From Novosphingobium sp. ERN07 (GTDB lineage: Bacteria; Pseudomonadota; Alphaproteobacteria; Sphingomonadales; Sphingomonadaceae), in contig NZ_JABAID010000002.1 of NCBI RefSeq assembly GCF_012641335.1, forward strand, positions 186,001 to 250,000: a stretch of DNA of 64,000 nucleotides. The letters are read 5' to 3'. Numbering within the stretch: the stretch's first letter is position 1; every line of letters begins with the position of its first letter. The translations under genes were made by a program, and so were the position numbers. Of the stretch, positions 19,301 through 29,581 are shown one piece after another. The notes beneath the pieces were generated by a model. That model searched no databases. It had not been told where the DNA came from and saw only the letters and a program-made list of their open reading frames with translations.

Positions 19301-22300
19301 CGCCCAAGGCGCTCAGGGTGATAGCGCCATCGGACTGCAGATTGGCATGACCGACCAAATCCAGCCCTGAATTGAGAGCAAGCGATGTGGTGCCGATGAG
19401 ATTACCCAGCGTTGCCGGGGTCGTTTCGCCAAGCGTCCAGTTCGCTGCGGAAATCGCAACGCTGTCTGCCACGGCGTCGGACGCATCGAGGCGGAGCAGG
19501 AAGGTTCCGGGCGTCGAGATGCCAAGACTTCCGCTCAGGTCGATCAAAGAACCATCGGACATACTCAGCGTGTCGGGCTGGATGTTTGTGCCCACATTGT
19601 CGGCAATCGCGACCATTGACAGGTCGGTGCCGGTGTAACTGCTGTTGGTCACCTCAATCCGCAGCGCGCTCTGCGCCATTGATGTGGTGCCGCTGACGGT
19701 GCCAGTACCCGCCGTTGCCGCGGCGGTGAAAGACAATCCATTCGCCGTCAGATTGCCGCGCTGGGTTGGCTGGTTGAAGCGATTGGTCACGACCAGTTTG
19801 ACACCGGTGATGATGGTGGCACCGGGCTGATTGCTGATCACGGCATTGCCGCCGTTGCCTGCGGCCGCGGTCGCACTTCCCCCGTTTCCACCGCCGGCGT
19901 TCGCGTCGAACGTGGAGGGATTGTCAATCGTCACCGGGCCACCGCGCACAATAAGGGAAACGCCACCGCCGATGCCGGTGCCGCCGTCACCGCCAACAAA
20001 CTCTGCGCTGCCGCCTGTTCCACCAAAGCCCGAAGCGCTTGCCGTAACCGTGCCAAACCGGGCAGAGCCGGTGTTCGTAGTTCCCGTGTCCAAACCGCTC
20101 GAAACGCCGAGCTGAACGGCGCCGCCCGTCCCAAGACCACCAACACCGCCCAGATCGAACACAGCGCTGCCACCGGTCCCACCGATGGCGTCGGCTGATA
20201 CGTCAATCGTCTCAATGTCGATATTACCGTTTCCAGCGCTTCCGAAGATGGAAATGTTGCCGCCTTCTGCAACGCCGCCGACGGCACCCAGCGCGTCGGG
20301 ATCGAACACATTGCCACCCTCGCCGCCTGTCGCGGAAGCTTGGGCCGTAAGGTTGTTGGCTAGGAGCAACGAACCTCCCTCGACCGCGCTGTGAGCGAAT
20401 ATCTCGATCGTTCCGGCCTTGCCGATGCCACCTATCCCGCCATTCAGGCCGTTGCCACCTGCAGCGTTGGAGGAGACGAAAACTTGATCGAGTTCGAGAG
20501 TTCCTTGCCGCGCGACGATGGCCGTCAACCCGCCTGTTCCGCTGCCGGGATTGAACCCGGACCCGCCGTTCGCATCCGAGAAGGCGACGACCTGGCCCAC
20601 CACCACGATACGCCCGTTGTTGCCCAGAAGGGTTGGCGTGCCGACTGTGAGCAGAGCGTTACCACCACGCCCAGCGCCGCCGCCCCCGGATGGATCGTCG
20701 GAGATTCCATTGCCGCCATTTCCGGCTGCATCCAACAGCACGTTTCCGGTGATTTCAATTACGCCGCCGTCGCTGTAGAGACGCGACGTGCCGCCAGTGC
20801 CATTGCCACCTGTGCCAGAATTGGAACTGCGGCCGCCGTCTGCTGAAGTGGAGATTGACAAGCCGCTGCCAATCACTGCGCTGCTGGTACCCGATGCGGT
20901 GAACTGTGCATTGCCTCCAAAGGCAAAACCACCGATCAAACCTCCTGTCTGCGACGAGATGGCATCACCCCCTTCAGCATAAGCGTCAAGCGCCACCGTA
21001 TCCGCTGTCAAAGCAAGGCCGGAGTTGAGCCGGAGGAACACCGAACCACCCTGCCCCAGTCCGCCGTTAGCAGAGTCACTGTTGCCGCCGCGCCCGAACG
21101 CGGAAAGTTGCAGCGTCGACAGGTTGATTTGATTGCCCGACGTCATGCCGTTCGATCCGAAGATGATCGTGCCACCTGTGCCTGACCCCGCTGTCGCGGT
21201 ACAGGCGTTGAAACAATTCCCGGTGTTCGCACCGACGCCATCAGCCTGCACCGACAGCAGGCCATCGACTTGAAGCAGGCTGCCGCCGGCATCGAACTGC
21301 ATGTCGATGAGGCCGCCCTGCGCGTTGCCGCCACTTCCCGACAGCCCAGGATTGGTGCTCGATGCACCCGTGCCACCCAACCCACCAGTCGCGCCAGCAT
21401 TTACGATAGCATCGCCAAGCAAAAAGCCTCCAGCGGCGCTGCCTGTCCCAAGAACCGAACGGAAGCTGATGTTCCCGCCGGTTGCATTGCCGCCGGATCC
21501 GCCGTTCTCTCCCGGATCAGTCGACCCACCACCGTCTCCGCCGAGGCCTCCTGCACCGGCAGCCTGAACCGTCAACTGCAGCGTTTGGATGGTGCCGCCG
21601 TCGGGCGCAGTCACCAGCGACACCGCGCCGCCAAGGCCCGCGCCGCCATCGCCCGCCTGAATAGCAGCCGCGCTTGCCTCGCTCGTTCCGTTACCACCGC
21701 GTCCCGTTGCACTTATGTTCAAAGTCGGCGCAGTAATACTGCTGGCTCCGTGGACATCGCCAAGGGCGAACAGCCTTATCGTGCCACCCGTTCCCAGCGC
21801 ACCATCGCCCCCATTCAGGCCACCATCGCCACCCTGCCCTTCGGCGAACACTTGCAGTTCGTTGCCCGCGCTGATCGTACCCGCTGTTGCAGTGATATTG
21901 ATCGTGCCGCCGGTGCCCGTGCCAGAGTTGCGCCCATCGGCGCCAAAGCCGGTTGCCTCCAGCGTGGCGTTGTCGGCCGTGGAAAGATTGGTTGTGCTCT
22001 GATTGGCGTTGATCGTGATGGTGCCACCAGCACCGCTGCCTCCGGTGGAACCGAAGAAGGCGCTCCCGCCACCGCCATCGGCGCCGATGTAACTGGTGCC
22101 TTCGACGTCGAGAGTGTTGGCGAACTGGAAGATTGATGTCTGACCACCCAGACCGTCGCCACCCTGCGCAGCGCCTCCTCCGCCTACACCGGCAGAATCA
22201 AGGCGCAGATCGCCGGTAACGCTCAGCGAACCGCCCCCCAGATCAAGCCGGGCGATACCACCTGTGCCGTTACCGCCAATCGTGTCGGGCCCGCTGCCTG

Positions 22301-24782
22301 CAGAACCACCGTTGCCGAATGCGAGCAACTCCAGCGAACTCTGCAGTTCGATGTTGCCGCTCGATCCGATACGGACTTCTGCCGTGCCCCCTTGCCCCGC
22401 CCCGGCCATCGCGTTCTCCAGCTGTGAGCCGCCGTTGCCGTTGGAGTTGAGGAAAGCATCGCCCGTCACCGTCAACAAGCCGCCATTGGCCTGAATGGTC
22501 GTGACCCCGCCGGTGCCTACGCCACCTACCTGCGTCCCCAAGCCCAGGCCGCCGAACCCTTGGGCCGTAAGCGCTGCTGATCCTTCCAGCACCAGAAATC
22601 CGGCCGTTGCCGTTTCTATGGTGACAGAGCCACCCGTGCCGGCCATCGACCCGGCATAACCGTCACCGCCGGTCGCATTGCTAGACAGGTTGACGTCGCC
22701 CGTAACGCCGATGACCTTTTCGTCGCGGGAACTTACGAGAATGGCGCCGCCGGTGGCCGCCCCGCCAGCTGTAGACAGCGACTGTCCGAGCCCACCGAAA
22801 GCCTCTGCACGCGCCGTCAGACCACCCTCTACGGAAATTCCGCCAGCCCCCGTGCCGCTGGTGGAAATTTCGATCGTACCGCCGGTCGCATTGCCCGCCG
22901 CAATTCCATCACTCCAGCCGCCCCCTGCCGAGACGAGTCCGGAGAAATCAACAAACGAAATGTTCGCACCATCGTTCGCGCGCACCGTAATCGTGCCACC
23001 AGCAGCGTCGCCAACGCTGCCAGTCAATGCTTCCCCTGCGTCGGAACCAGCATCGAGGCTGGTATTGGCAGCCAAAGACAAGCTGTTTCCGCTGCCTAGA
23101 GCGAATAGCGAAATCGACCCACCAAAGGCGCTTCCCCCTTCGAACACGCAATTGGTGCAGCCGGTCCCGTCAGTGCCCTCGCCTCTCGAAATGATCGTAA
23201 GATCACCACCAACGTCGATCGCTGATCCGGTCGTACCCGAAGCGCGAATGACGACTGAGCCACCCGTGCCAACACCGCCACCAATTCCGGAAAGTGTTGG
23301 CTCACCACCGACCCCATCAGCGAACACATCGACATCGGATTGGAAGGATATAGTCCCGCCATTCACCGCCTCGACAAGAACGGTCCCGCCGAACCCATTG
23401 CCGCTGACGGTGCCGGCAACGGTGGATGCAGCTCCGAACGCCTCTGCAATCAGCGTGGCATTGCCAGCAACATTGATCGCCCCGCCATCAAGCGCGCGTA
23501 GCGCCACACCACCTGCTTGAGCGTCCAGGTCGGTTGCCGTACCATCATCTCTGGCCGAAAAGCGCAGCGTGTCTGCGAAGTTCACCACACTGCCTGCATT
23601 GGCTGTGACGCTTGAATTTGGCGCCTTGGCCCGCAAGACAGCGCTTCCGGCGAATAAGATGCCACTCGCAGAATTCGCGACCATATTGATCGCGCCCGTC
23701 GCCCGCCCCGTAAAGGCAGACGAGAACGTGCTGTCCTCAGCCGTTATCGATGCAACGCCGGTGCCGCCGCCAGCGGAAGGTGTGGTAACCAGGTCTCCGC
23801 CGACAATATCTTGCCCAGCGGAGAGGATGATGGCGTTGCCGATCGCGTCTGCCGCCCCGGCAATGTCGAAGCCCAGCGAACTGCCCGCGCCAATCGCCAT
23901 CGTGATCGCATCGTTCTTGGGCACCGCCACCATGTAGACCCGGTGGACAAAATTCGGCTGCGAAGCAGCAGCCCCGGTTATCGAACCGCTGTTCTGGATC
24001 ACCGTCCCTGTGGCACTGGTGCCCGAATCCACCTGAACGTCGAAGAGGCCGGAAGGCGAGAAAGTGATCGTCGCCGCGTCGGCCGCTACCAACGCGGCAG
24101 AGCCGTTCACATTGATCGTGCCATTGTTGGTGATCGAAGGCGCCACCATAGCGATGTAAGACCCATCGACCGATGCGTTGAGTTGCGCGCCTGCCGAAAC
24201 AACGATCTGCGATCCGGCCACCGTAGCGGGTTGGAAAACATAGGAACCCGACGTGTCGAACACCCCCGTCGCGTCATAGGCAAGGTCAGATGTCGTCAGC
24301 GTCAGGCTGCCAACATTGAACACGCTACTACCGCCGACAAGTATGCCGCCGGGGCTGTAGAAAAATAGCGTGCCACCGGGCGTCGGCGGTGCGGAAACCG
24401 CCTGCAACTGGGAAATAACTGTACCGTTGAACTGGATCGGTCGCGTCGAGTTTACTGGGATAATCCGGTTCAGCACCGCATAATTGGAAATGCTGAAGTC
24501 GTTTTGGTAGGTCGTGGTAGCGATCGAATCCTGAAAGTTGATCGGCCCACCGGTCGGTGCCGTGTCGTTCGGCGTCCAGTTGATGACGGCGCTTGGCGTG
24601 AACACGGTGATTGCCGTCGTGGTTGGCGTTGTATTGATCGTCGCAGTGCCCGCCACAACAGTACCGCTGGCATTGAAGCCTTGCGCCATCAGCTTTGGCC
24701 CCATCGCCACCAAGGCGGTGGCCAACGCAAGCCCCGATGCCGAAACCAGTTGCTTGACGGTTGCAGAAGGGATCGTGCGCAT
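16308..24782 (-). CDS. Filamentous-haemagglutinin-type exoprotein (TpsA)
   Basis: A giant secreted protein of 2824 residues. A signal peptide (MRTIPSATVKQLVSASGLAL, cleavage near LMA/QG) precedes the N-terminal two-partner-secretion domain, recognisable by FSISNYAVLNRIIPVNSTRP and FFYSPGGILVGGSSVFNVGS, the haemagglutination-activity pattern. The next ~1500 residues are Gly/Ser/Asn/Thr-rich beta-helix repeats (many GGAGTGG-, GGNGGSG-like turns); residues ~1500-2600 are less glycine-rich repeats such as LVSTGGGLTAGNISAA. The C-terminus has a Cys pair (INGCLFSAEQC), an acidic stretch (EEPSDEEGDPEDEAEV) and a Pro-rich tail. No RTX repeats are present. The start is ATG at 24782 with GGAGGAG in front, overlapping the tpsB stop (TGATG). 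An adhesin role is the usual one for the family. Confidence 0.93.
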   Translation of the reverse strand: MRTIPSATVKQLVSASGLALATALVAMGPKLMAQGFNASGTVVAGTATINTTPTTTAITVFTPSAVINWTPNDTAPTGGPINFQDSIATTTYQNDFSISNYAVLNRIIPVNSTRPIQFNGTVISQLQAVSAPPTPGGTLFFYSPGGILVGGSSVFNVGSLTLTTSDLAYDATGVFDTSGSYVFQPATVAGSQIVVSAGAQLNASVDGSYIAMVAPSITNNGTINVNGSAALVAADAATITFSPSGLFDVQVDSGTSATGTVIQNSGSITGAAASQPNFVHRVYMVAVPKNDAITMAIGAGSSLGFDIAGAADAIGNAIILSAGQDIVGGDLVTTPSAGGGTGVASITAEDSTFSSAFTGRATGAINMVANSASGILFAGSAVLRAKAPNSSVTANAGSVVNFADTLRFSARDDGTATDLDAQAGGVALRALDGGAINVAGNATLIAEAFGAASTVAGTVSGNGFGGTVLVEAVNGGTISFQSDVDVFADGVGGEPTLSGIGGGVGTGGSVVIRASGTTGSAIDVGGDLTIISRGEGTDGTGCTNCVFEGGSAFGGSISLFALGSGNSLSLAANTSLDAGSDAGEALTGSVGDAAGGTITVRANDGANISFVDFSGLVSAGGGWSDGIAAGNATGGTIEISTSGTGAGGISVEGGLTARAEAFGGLGQSLSTAGGAATGGAILVSSRDEKVIGVTGDVNLSSNATGGDGYAGSMAGTGGSVTIETATAGFLVLEGSAALTAQGFGGLGLGTQVGGVGTGGVTTIQANGGLLTVTGDAFLNSNGNGGSQLENAMAGAGQGGTAEVRIGSSGNIELQSSLELLAFGNGGSAGSGPDTIGGNGTGGIARLDLGGGSLSVTGDLRLDSAGVGGGGAAQGGDGLGGQTSIFQFANTLDVEGTSYIGADGGGGSAFFGSTGGSGAGGTITINANQSTTNLSTADNATLEATGFGADGRNSGTGTGGTINITATAGTISAGNELQVFAEGQGGDGGLNGGDGALGTGGTIRLFALGDVHGASSITAPTLNISATGRGGNGTSEASAAAIQAGDGGAGLGGAVSLVTAPDGGTIQTLQLTVQAAGAGGLGGDGGGSTDPGENGGSGGNATGGNISFRSVLGTGSAAGGFLLGDAIVNAGATGGLGGTGASSTNPGLSGSGGNAQGGLIDMQFDAGGSLLQVDGLLSVQADGVGANTGNCFNACTATAGSGTGGTIIFGSNGMTSGNQINLSTLQLSAFGRGGNSDSANGGLGQGGSVFLRLNSGLALTADTVALDAYAEGGDAISSQTGGLIGGFAFGGNAQFTASGTSSAVIGSGLSISTSADGGRSSNSGTGGNGTGGTSRLYSDGGVIEITGNVLLDAAGNGGNGISDDPSGGGGAGRGGNALLTVGTPTLLGNNGRIVVVGQVVAFSDANGGSGFNPGSGTGGLTAIVARQGTLELDQVFVSSNAAGGNGLNGGIGGIGKAGTIEIFAHSAVEGGSLLLANNLTAQASATGGEGGNVFDPDALGAVGGVAEGGNISIFGSAGNGNIDIETIDVSADAIGGTGGSAVFDLGGVGGLGTGGAVQLGVSSGLDTGTTNTGSARFGTVTASASGFGGTGGSAEFVGGDGGTGIGGGVSLIVRGGPVTIDNPSTFDANAGGGNGGSATAAAGNGGNAVISNQPGATIITGVKLVVTNRFNQPTQRGNLTANGLSFTAAATAGTGTVSGTTSMAQSALRIEVTNSSYTGTDLSMVAIADNVGTNIQPDTLSMSDGSLIDLSGSLGISTPGTFLLRLDASDAVADSVAISAANWTLGETTPATLGNLIGTTSLALNSGLDLVGHANLQSDGAITLSALGDIQFGDVLSLGSIGATADGSITLANLSSQGSVDLFGLSGIQTGLISSIGSVSLASAGTVITDEVVAGSGTASASGSSIAIDAGVNISTGNLISNADVTLLAGGDIGTGLISAYDALALGHGSVALGGVELVNRLLVADIATGTGSGRPTKEQIFAATPIATAGGVSIFAPSTAVSLLVVAGTTVDLSDFTAPGQISVLSGGNATFGNLSSSAAAIDLVSTGGGLTAGNISAALGLSARSGGAMQLGTVAGSLVTLASGLGLTTGNTTAASGGIKLSANGDMQTGSLTSAGDVFATTPGNIATGAVGAVDALLLGGGNVAVDNLIVSNRALIANASMAQPSGQGGGQGGPAQPGTPPTKEQILAATPIATGGSVALANASNVGSLRIAAGTAVNTANVIASSNIGVTSGGNGTFGTLLSSDGNVELLSRAGSLTGSTVNARFDVLASGATGLNLDRAVGRDLALLSGGDVSIGEARAGAIINSATGQVTGATGQLLIANTSMLAATAMPGAINYATLLAKSPVASGGAVLNTRNAIAGRISITSTGAVNSAELAGYESIGVTSDGRVTVAERWTSPLIRILGTDISIVDNGVGGRAIGQQLLSGIRTTQDGTVDIISTSGSPALIGDGLTGSGFALSNNEIGLISTNRLTIAAVDITGNPIDMLIGKVDLTAGGNIGVNTLAGSTGRLIFATGNAASQALGGTIRVTGAINGTGFGSGNVLEFSTGRFELDAATGSISLASTGTTLGGIAEFNAVNIHVASATILDKLAANPFYTGRIADLNAPATVQRPEGVLRALGLDFHPTGTLYIQNTGTALNPAGFFADIDFADVTAPTGAQPGSISVVVNGAFQTPTGIVSGIDAHDLAVDGADDLSIFSADSQINGCLFSAEQCASPLSEGPDVIGAIAGQFEIVTQDPLGSTPGFAEEPSDEEGDPEDEAEVQIQPSESGPASPIVPPTPIINDSPLDTTSQIDEPVTGSGNPALIGTNATTTVQAGDAQ
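18633..18641. repeat. Nine-base C/G homopolymer inside tpsA
   Basis: Nine consecutive C on the plus strand read as GGG GGG GGG in tpsA (the Gly triplet of VSTGGGLTAG, near residue 2047). A slip of one base would shift the frame, truncate the last ~775 residues and uncouple the CHAT gene. Long poly-G tracts in surface-protein genes are known phase-variation sites; activity here is inference. Confidence 0.6.
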
Positions 24783-26581
24783 CAGAAGCTCCTCCACGGC
24801 AGCAGCCGCGTGGTCAAAGTCACAAGAAATCGCGGATCGGACCGGCGCACCTGCGTGCCAACACGCTCCAGCGGAACCGCCAGCGTCGCCTCAAGCCGGA
24901 ACCGCGATCCGATTTCGGACCGCAGACCGCCGCCCACCGAAGTCAACCGTTCAGACCCGGCAATGCCCTTGTTCCAAACCCACGCTGCATCGCCATAGAC
25001 AAATGGCTGCACCCGCCATGTGCGGTCACCATCAATGGCCCAGCGCGGCCCGCGCAGTTCCAGCGCGCCTCCGACTGCACTGTCACCGATCAGTTCGCCC
25101 GGATCGTATCCCCGGCCCACGGTGAAGTTGCCCGCAGAGAACTCCTCAAAACTGAACAGCGGCTTGAAGGCATATTGCCCGCGCGGCGCAAGCAGGACCG
25201 AAACCTTGCTGCCCAGCGCCTGCTCGAACTCGCCCTGCCAACGTACCACCGTGGCCTTGGCCGAACCGTCAAACCGGCTTGTCGGCACTTGCGCTGCACA
25301 TGCGGCACCGGCGCAACTCTGCGTTGCATTCAGGATCGAAAGCCCCTGCCGCAATTCCAGCGAGCTTGCCACGCGCCAACGGGGCTGCACATGCGCTGTA
25401 TCGACAGCGTCGAGATCCAGCCTGCTCCAACCCACCCGGATACGGTCGCGCGTCAGCGGCCCGATGAAGTCAACGTTCTGGTTCACCAGATCCAGCCCGC
25501 CGCTCAACCACACATTGCGAGAAAGCGACCGTTGCAGCGGATAGCGCGCAAAGACGCTGGCGTAGAGCGTGCGAGCATCGAGCGACACGTTTGCCGGAAG
25601 GCCTGCCACATCGGGCCGCGTCCATGCATAGGTGAACTGCCCGCCGATGATCAGCCCTTCCGATCCAGGGCGGAACTCATGCGAAGCCTGCAGGATGTGC
25701 TGCTCACTGAAATCGGACGTGGCATAGTAGGACAGCGAGGTTACATCGCCAAGCCCCGTCAGCCCAAACGCCTGTGCGCGCACTTGCCCGCCAAAGCGCC
25801 CTGTGGCTTCCGACGCAAGGTTCTGCAGCGTCAGGTCCACGGCATAAGGTTCGCGCAACACGGCCACTTCGGCTATCAGGTCGCCCGGCCCGGTTCCTGC
25901 AGGTTTCAGGGTAAGTTGCACGTTGTAACCGGGCAGATCGCGCGCCAGCAGCAGGTAACGTTCGGCGCGGCGCTGGTTGAACACTTCTTCGCCCGTCAAC
26001 GCGCCAAGATACTGCTGCAACTTGCTTTCAGCACCGCGGGTTTCGCCCCGCGCCCGAACAGCCGATATCCGCGCATAGATGACTTCCATGCGGACTTTGC
26101 CGTCTTCGATCTTCTGCGTGGGCACCTGCACCGCGGCCAGATAGCCCTTATTGCGGAGTATCGTTCCGGCCGCATCGCGGATCTCGCACAGCGCGGCTAT
26201 CGGCTGCGCCGTTCCGACCAGCGATTGCCACGTATCGTCCAGTTCGGCAGGCGCGATTTCCTTCAATCCGCCAAAGGCCACCTCGGTGATATTCACCTTG
26301 ATATCGGCATATTTCGGATCATCGAGCGGGCAGGCAGAACGCTCGATCCCGCCCTTGATCGACAGACGCGATGGTGCCGGGGCGGATTGCGTGGTTGCGC
26401 CGCGAATATCGTCACGGGTTGGCGGACTGGCCGCTTGCCCTGCGATTGCGCCCGGCAGGGCTTGAGCCAATACAGCAGCAGGGAAAGTGGCTACAACACA
26501 GGCCACAAGGCCGCGCGCAGGCATGTTCGAACAGGCAATATGGCCTGCGCGCTTCATTTTCCCCGAAAATCGCAACTTCAT
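24782..26581 (-). CDS. ShlB/FhaC/HecB family two-partner secretion transporter (TpsB)
   Basis: Outer-membrane transporter for the TpsA protein, 599 residues from the first ATG. A signal sequence ends near AVLAQALPG. POTRA-type domains occupy ~80-270 (DIKVNITEVAFGGL, AGTILRNKGYLAAVQVPTQ, GKVRMEVIYARISAV, YLLLARDLPGYNVQLTLKP). A 16-strand barrel follows, with the diagnostic loop-6 motif as VGRGYDPGELIGDSAVGGAL near residue 505. The C-terminus RFLVTLTTRLLPWRSF ends in the terminal aromatic residue typical of outer-membrane barrels. GAGGGGG lies ~11 bases before the first ATG; a second ATG at 26557 (MKRAGHIACSNMPARG) is possible. It is the first gene of the operon and is coupled to tpsA by TGATG. 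Confidence 0.94.
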   Translation of the reverse strand: MKLRFSGKMKRAGHIACSNMPARGLVACVVATFPAAVLAQALPGAIAGQAASPPTRDDIRGATTQSAPAPSRLSIKGGIERSACPLDDPKYADIKVNITEVAFGGLKEIAPAELDDTWQSLVGTAQPIAALCEIRDAAGTILRNKGYLAAVQVPTQKIEDGKVRMEVIYARISAVRARGETRGAESKLQQYLGALTGEEVFNQRRAERYLLLARDLPGYNVQLTLKPAGTGPGDLIAEVAVLREPYAVDLTLQNLASEATGRFGGQVRAQAFGLTGLGDVTSLSYYATSDFSEQHILQASHEFRPGSEGLIIGGQFTYAWTRPDVAGLPANVSLDARTLYASVFARYPLQRSLSRNVWLSGGLDLVNQNVDFIGPLTRDRIRVGWSRLDLDAVDTAHVQPRWRVASSLELRQGLSILNATQSCAGAACAAQVPTSRFDGSAKATVVRWQGEFEQALGSKVSVLLAPRGQYAFKPLFSFEEFSAGNFTVGRGYDPGELIGDSAVGGALELRGPRWAIDGDRTWRVQPFVYGDAAWVWNKGIAGSERLTSVGGGLRSEIGSRFRLEATLAVPLERVGTQVRRSDPRFLVTLTTRLLPWRSF

Positions 26582-26756
26582 CGCGCACGCGCCCCCTCAG
26601 GCTTCTAAGATTGCGCGACCCCGTTCTTGTTTATGCTTATCGTTGATACTCTAGCACCAAATGCCGTGGCAGCAATCACCGGCAGAAACAATCCGGCAAA
26701 CCGGCGACGCAGAAACCTCCATCGCAGATCAATAGCTTACGGCCGTAATCTGTGAG

Positions 26757-26813
26757 GAAAATGCAAGGTCCGACGCTCCGTCCCGCGCAAATCTTGCGGC
26801 CCGGAGCATCGGA
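26757..26813 (-). terminator. Terminator-like hairpin after secA
   Basis: On the minus strand TCCGATGCTCCG pairs with CGGAGCGTCGGA (12 bp, one T-G), with a second inner hairpin CGCAA/TTGCG. ATTTTCC follows a few bases later. It lies 24 bases after the secA stop, upstream of the tpsB gene. The remainder of 26582-26836 holds no gene I can support. Confidence 0.55.
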
Positions 26814-26836
26814 TATCCTCAATCAGACGAACGTGA

Positions 26837-29581
26837 TCAGGCAGCCACGCCGTGGCAGTGCTTGTATTTCTGCCCCGACCCGCATGGGCACGGTGCATTC
26901 CGGCTGATGCCCATCGCGGCATAGGGATCGGCAACCGCTCCAGCAGCAACCCCTGCGGAAAGCGATCCGCCCACCTGCGGGGGCAAAGCGCCGAACATCG
27001 CTGGCGCTGGGGCCAGCAGTGTCGCGTCGTTCTCTCCGGTAAACGGATCGATGTGGCTGGTCAGGAAATCAGGCAATTCCGGCAATTCGAAATCGTCCAT
27101 CGGGCGCAGGCGAATTTCGCTGGTCATCAGGATGCGCGTCACATCCTCACGGATCGCGTCGAGCATCTTTTCGAACAGGCCGAATGCTTCCTGCTTGTAT
27201 TCGTTGATCGGTGTCTTCTGCGCATAGGCGCGCAGGAATACCACCTGCCGCAGTGCGTCGAGCGTGGCGAGGTGTTCCTTCCAGTGATGGTCAAGCCGTT
27301 CGAGCAGGATCGACTTCTCCAGCCCACGCCAGGCATTGGCGTCGACCTCGGTAATCTTCACGTCCATCTTTTCGTCGGCAAGCGTCTGAATGCGCTCCTC
27401 AATCATGTCAGGCTCGATGGCCTCTTCCTGCATCCAGTCCTCCAGCGGAATGTCCATGCCCAGCACATCGGCCAGACGCGCCTTCAGGCCCACAACGTCC
27501 CACTGTTCGGGATAGGATCCCGGGGGGCAGGCATCGCCCACGATGGCATTCACGGTATCGTGGCGCATATCTGTCACCACATCGTCCACCGCTTCGGCAT
27601 CCATGATGTCGGCGCGCTGTTCGTAAATCACCTTGCGCTGGTCGTTCATCACGTCGTCGTATTCGACAACCTGCTTGCGAATATCGTAGTTGCGCGCCTC
27701 AACCTTCTTCTGCGCCGTCTCGATGGCCTTCGACAGCCACTTCGAACCAATCGCCTCACCATCGGCAAGGTTGTTGTTCATCATGCGGGCAAACAGCGTG
27801 TCCGGCCCGAAGATGCGCAACAGATCGTCTTCAAGGCACAAGTAAAACTTGCTCATGCCGGGGTCGCCCTGACGGCCCGAACGCCCGCGCAACTGGTTGT
27901 CGATACGGCGGCTTTCGTGCCGTTCGGTGCCGATCACGCAAAGGCCGCCGGCAGCCAGAACCTTCGCCTTCTCTTCAGCCACTTCCGCCTTTATCCGCGC
28001 GATACCAGCATCGCGCTCTGCCCCTTCCGGCACATCGCGCAATTCGTCCTCGATGCGGAACTCCACATTGCCGCCCAACTGAATGTCGGTGCCGCGCCCG
28101 GCCATGTTGGTGGCGATTGTCACCGCGCCAAGGCGGCCCGCCTGCGCCACGATATGCGCTTCCATCTCGTGGAAACGGGCGTTCAGCACGTTGTGCTTCA
28201 CACCTTCCTTCTGCAGGAAGTCCGAAAGCAGTTCCGATTTCTCGATGGAAACCGTGCCCACCAGCACCGGCTGTCCATTCTCGTACCGCTCGCGGATCAG
28301 CTTGGCGATGGCGGCAAACTTGTCCATCGTGTTCTTGTAGAACTCGTCTTCCTCGTCCACGCGCTGAACCGGCACGTTGGTCGGGATCGAAACGACGTTC
28401 ATCTTGTAGATGTCGAAGAATTCCGGCGCTTCGGTTGCCGCAGTGCCGGTCATGCCCGAAATCTTGGGGTACATGCGGAAGTAGTTCTGGAACGTGATCG
28501 ATGCCATCGTCTGGTTTTCAGGCTCGATCCGCACGCCTTCCTTGGCTTCCACCGCCTGGTGCAAGCCATTGGACCAGCGCCGGCCATCCATCATGCGGCC
28601 AGTGAACTCGTCGATGATGACGACCTTGTCGTCCTTGACGATGTAGTCGATGTCACGCTTGAACATGACATTGGCCTTCAGCGCCTGATCCAGATGGTGA
28701 ACCACCATCGTGTTCTCGACATCATAGAGGTTGGACCCGACCAGCAGCCCGGCTTCTTCAAACGCGCGCTCAACCCATTCCACGCCATCTTCGGTCAGCG
28801 TGATGTTCTTCGTCTTCTCATCCGCCTCGTACAGGTCAGACCCGATCTGCTTCACGATGGCATCGACCGAAACGTACAGCTCGCTCTTGTCGTCTGTCGG
28901 GCCGGAAATGATCAGCGGCGTGCGTGCTTCGTCGATCAGGATCGAGTCCACTTCGTCGACGATCGAGAAGTTGAACGGGCGATGCACCATGTTCTCGCGC
29001 GTGTGCTTCATGTTGTCGCGCAGGTAATCGAAGCCCAACTCGTTGTTGGTGGCATATGTGATGTCGGAGTTGTAAGCCTCGCGGCGCTGCTCCTCGCCCA
29101 GGTTAGGCACGATCACGCCCACCGTCAGGCCAAGGAATTTATACAGCACGCCCATCGTCTCGGCGTCGCGGCGGGCGAGGTAATCGTTCACGGTCACCAC
29201 ATGAACGCCCTTGCCTTCCAGCGCGTTCAGATAAACCGCCAGCGTCGCCACCAGCGTCTTGCCTTCACCCGTGCGCATTTCGGCAATTTCACCGCGATGC
29301 AGCACGATACCGCCGATCATCTGCACGTCGAAGTGGCGCATGCCCAGCGTGCGCACCGATGCTTCGCGCACGGTGGCAAACGCTTCAGGGAGAATATCGT
29401 CCAGCGTGCTGCCATTGGCCAGCATTTCGCGGAACTTGGGCGTCTGCGCGGCCAGTTCCTCATCGGAAAGCGCCTGCAAGTGGGGTTCGAACGCTGCGAT
29501 CTGGCGGACGATCTTGTCCAGAGATTTGACGTAACGGTCGTTGGAGGAACCGAAAAAGGCCTTGGCGATGGAGCCGAACAT
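26837..29581 (-). CDS. secA: Preprotein translocase ATPase subunit SecA
   Basis: SecA drives post-translational export of proteins through SecYEG. The 914-residue product starts [20 protein letters not shown] and shows [22 protein letters not shown] (Walker A), [30 protein letters not shown] (Walker B), [15 protein letters not shown] and [13 protein letters not shown]. The C-terminal SEC-C zinc motif [17 protein letters not shown] is intact, so SecB interaction is expected. An in-frame start at 29626 would add 15 residues that do not resemble the family. It stands alone, transcribed away from the argJ operon. Confidence 0.98.
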   Translation of the reverse strand: MFGSIAKAFFGSSNDRYVKSLDKIVRQIAAFEPHLQALSDEELAAQTPKFREMLANGSTLDDILPEAFATVREASVRTLGMRHFDVQMIGGIVLHRGEIAEMRTGEGKTLVATLAVYLNALEGKGVHVVTVNDYLARRDAETMGVLYKFLGLTVGVIVPNLGEEQRREAYNSDITYATNNELGFDYLRDNMKHTRENMVHRPFNFSIVDEVDSILIDEARTPLIISGPTDDKSELYVSVDAIVKQIGSDLYEADEKTKNITLTEDGVEWVERAFEEAGLLVGSNLYDVENTMVVHHLDQALKANVMFKRDIDYIVKDDKVVIIDEFTGRMMDGRRWSNGLHQAVEAKEGVRIEPENQTMASITFQNYFRMYPKISGMTGTAATEAPEFFDIYKMNVVSIPTNVPVQRVDEEDEFYKNTMDKFAAIAKLIRERYENGQPVLVGTVSIEKSELLSDFLQKEGVKHNVLNARFHEMEAHIVAQAGRLGAVTIATNMAGRGTDIQLGGNVEFRIEDELRDVPEGAERDAGIARIKAEVAEEKAKVLAAGGLCVIGTERHESRRIDNQLRGRSGRQGDPGMSKFYLCLEDDLLRIFGPDTLFARMMNNNLADGEAIGSKWLSKAIETAQKKVEARNYDIRKQVVEYDDVMNDQRKVIYEQRADIMDAEAVDDVVTDMRHDTVNAIVGDACPPGSYPEQWDVVGLKARLADVLGMDIPLEDWMQEEAIEPDMIEERIQTLADEKMDVKITEVDANAWRGLEKSILLERLDHHWKEHLATLDALRQVVFLRAYAQKTPINEYKQEAFGLFEKMLDAIREDVTRILMTSEIRLRPMDDFELPELPDFLTSHIDPFTGENDATLLAPAPAMFGALPPQVGGSLSAGVAAGAVADPYAAMGISRNAPCPCGSGQKYKHCHGVAA

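Noticed and set aside
24761..26608. A 615-residue plus-strand frame
   Set aside because: Antisense to tpsB, which has POTRA segments, the VGRGY motif and a barrel C-terminus.
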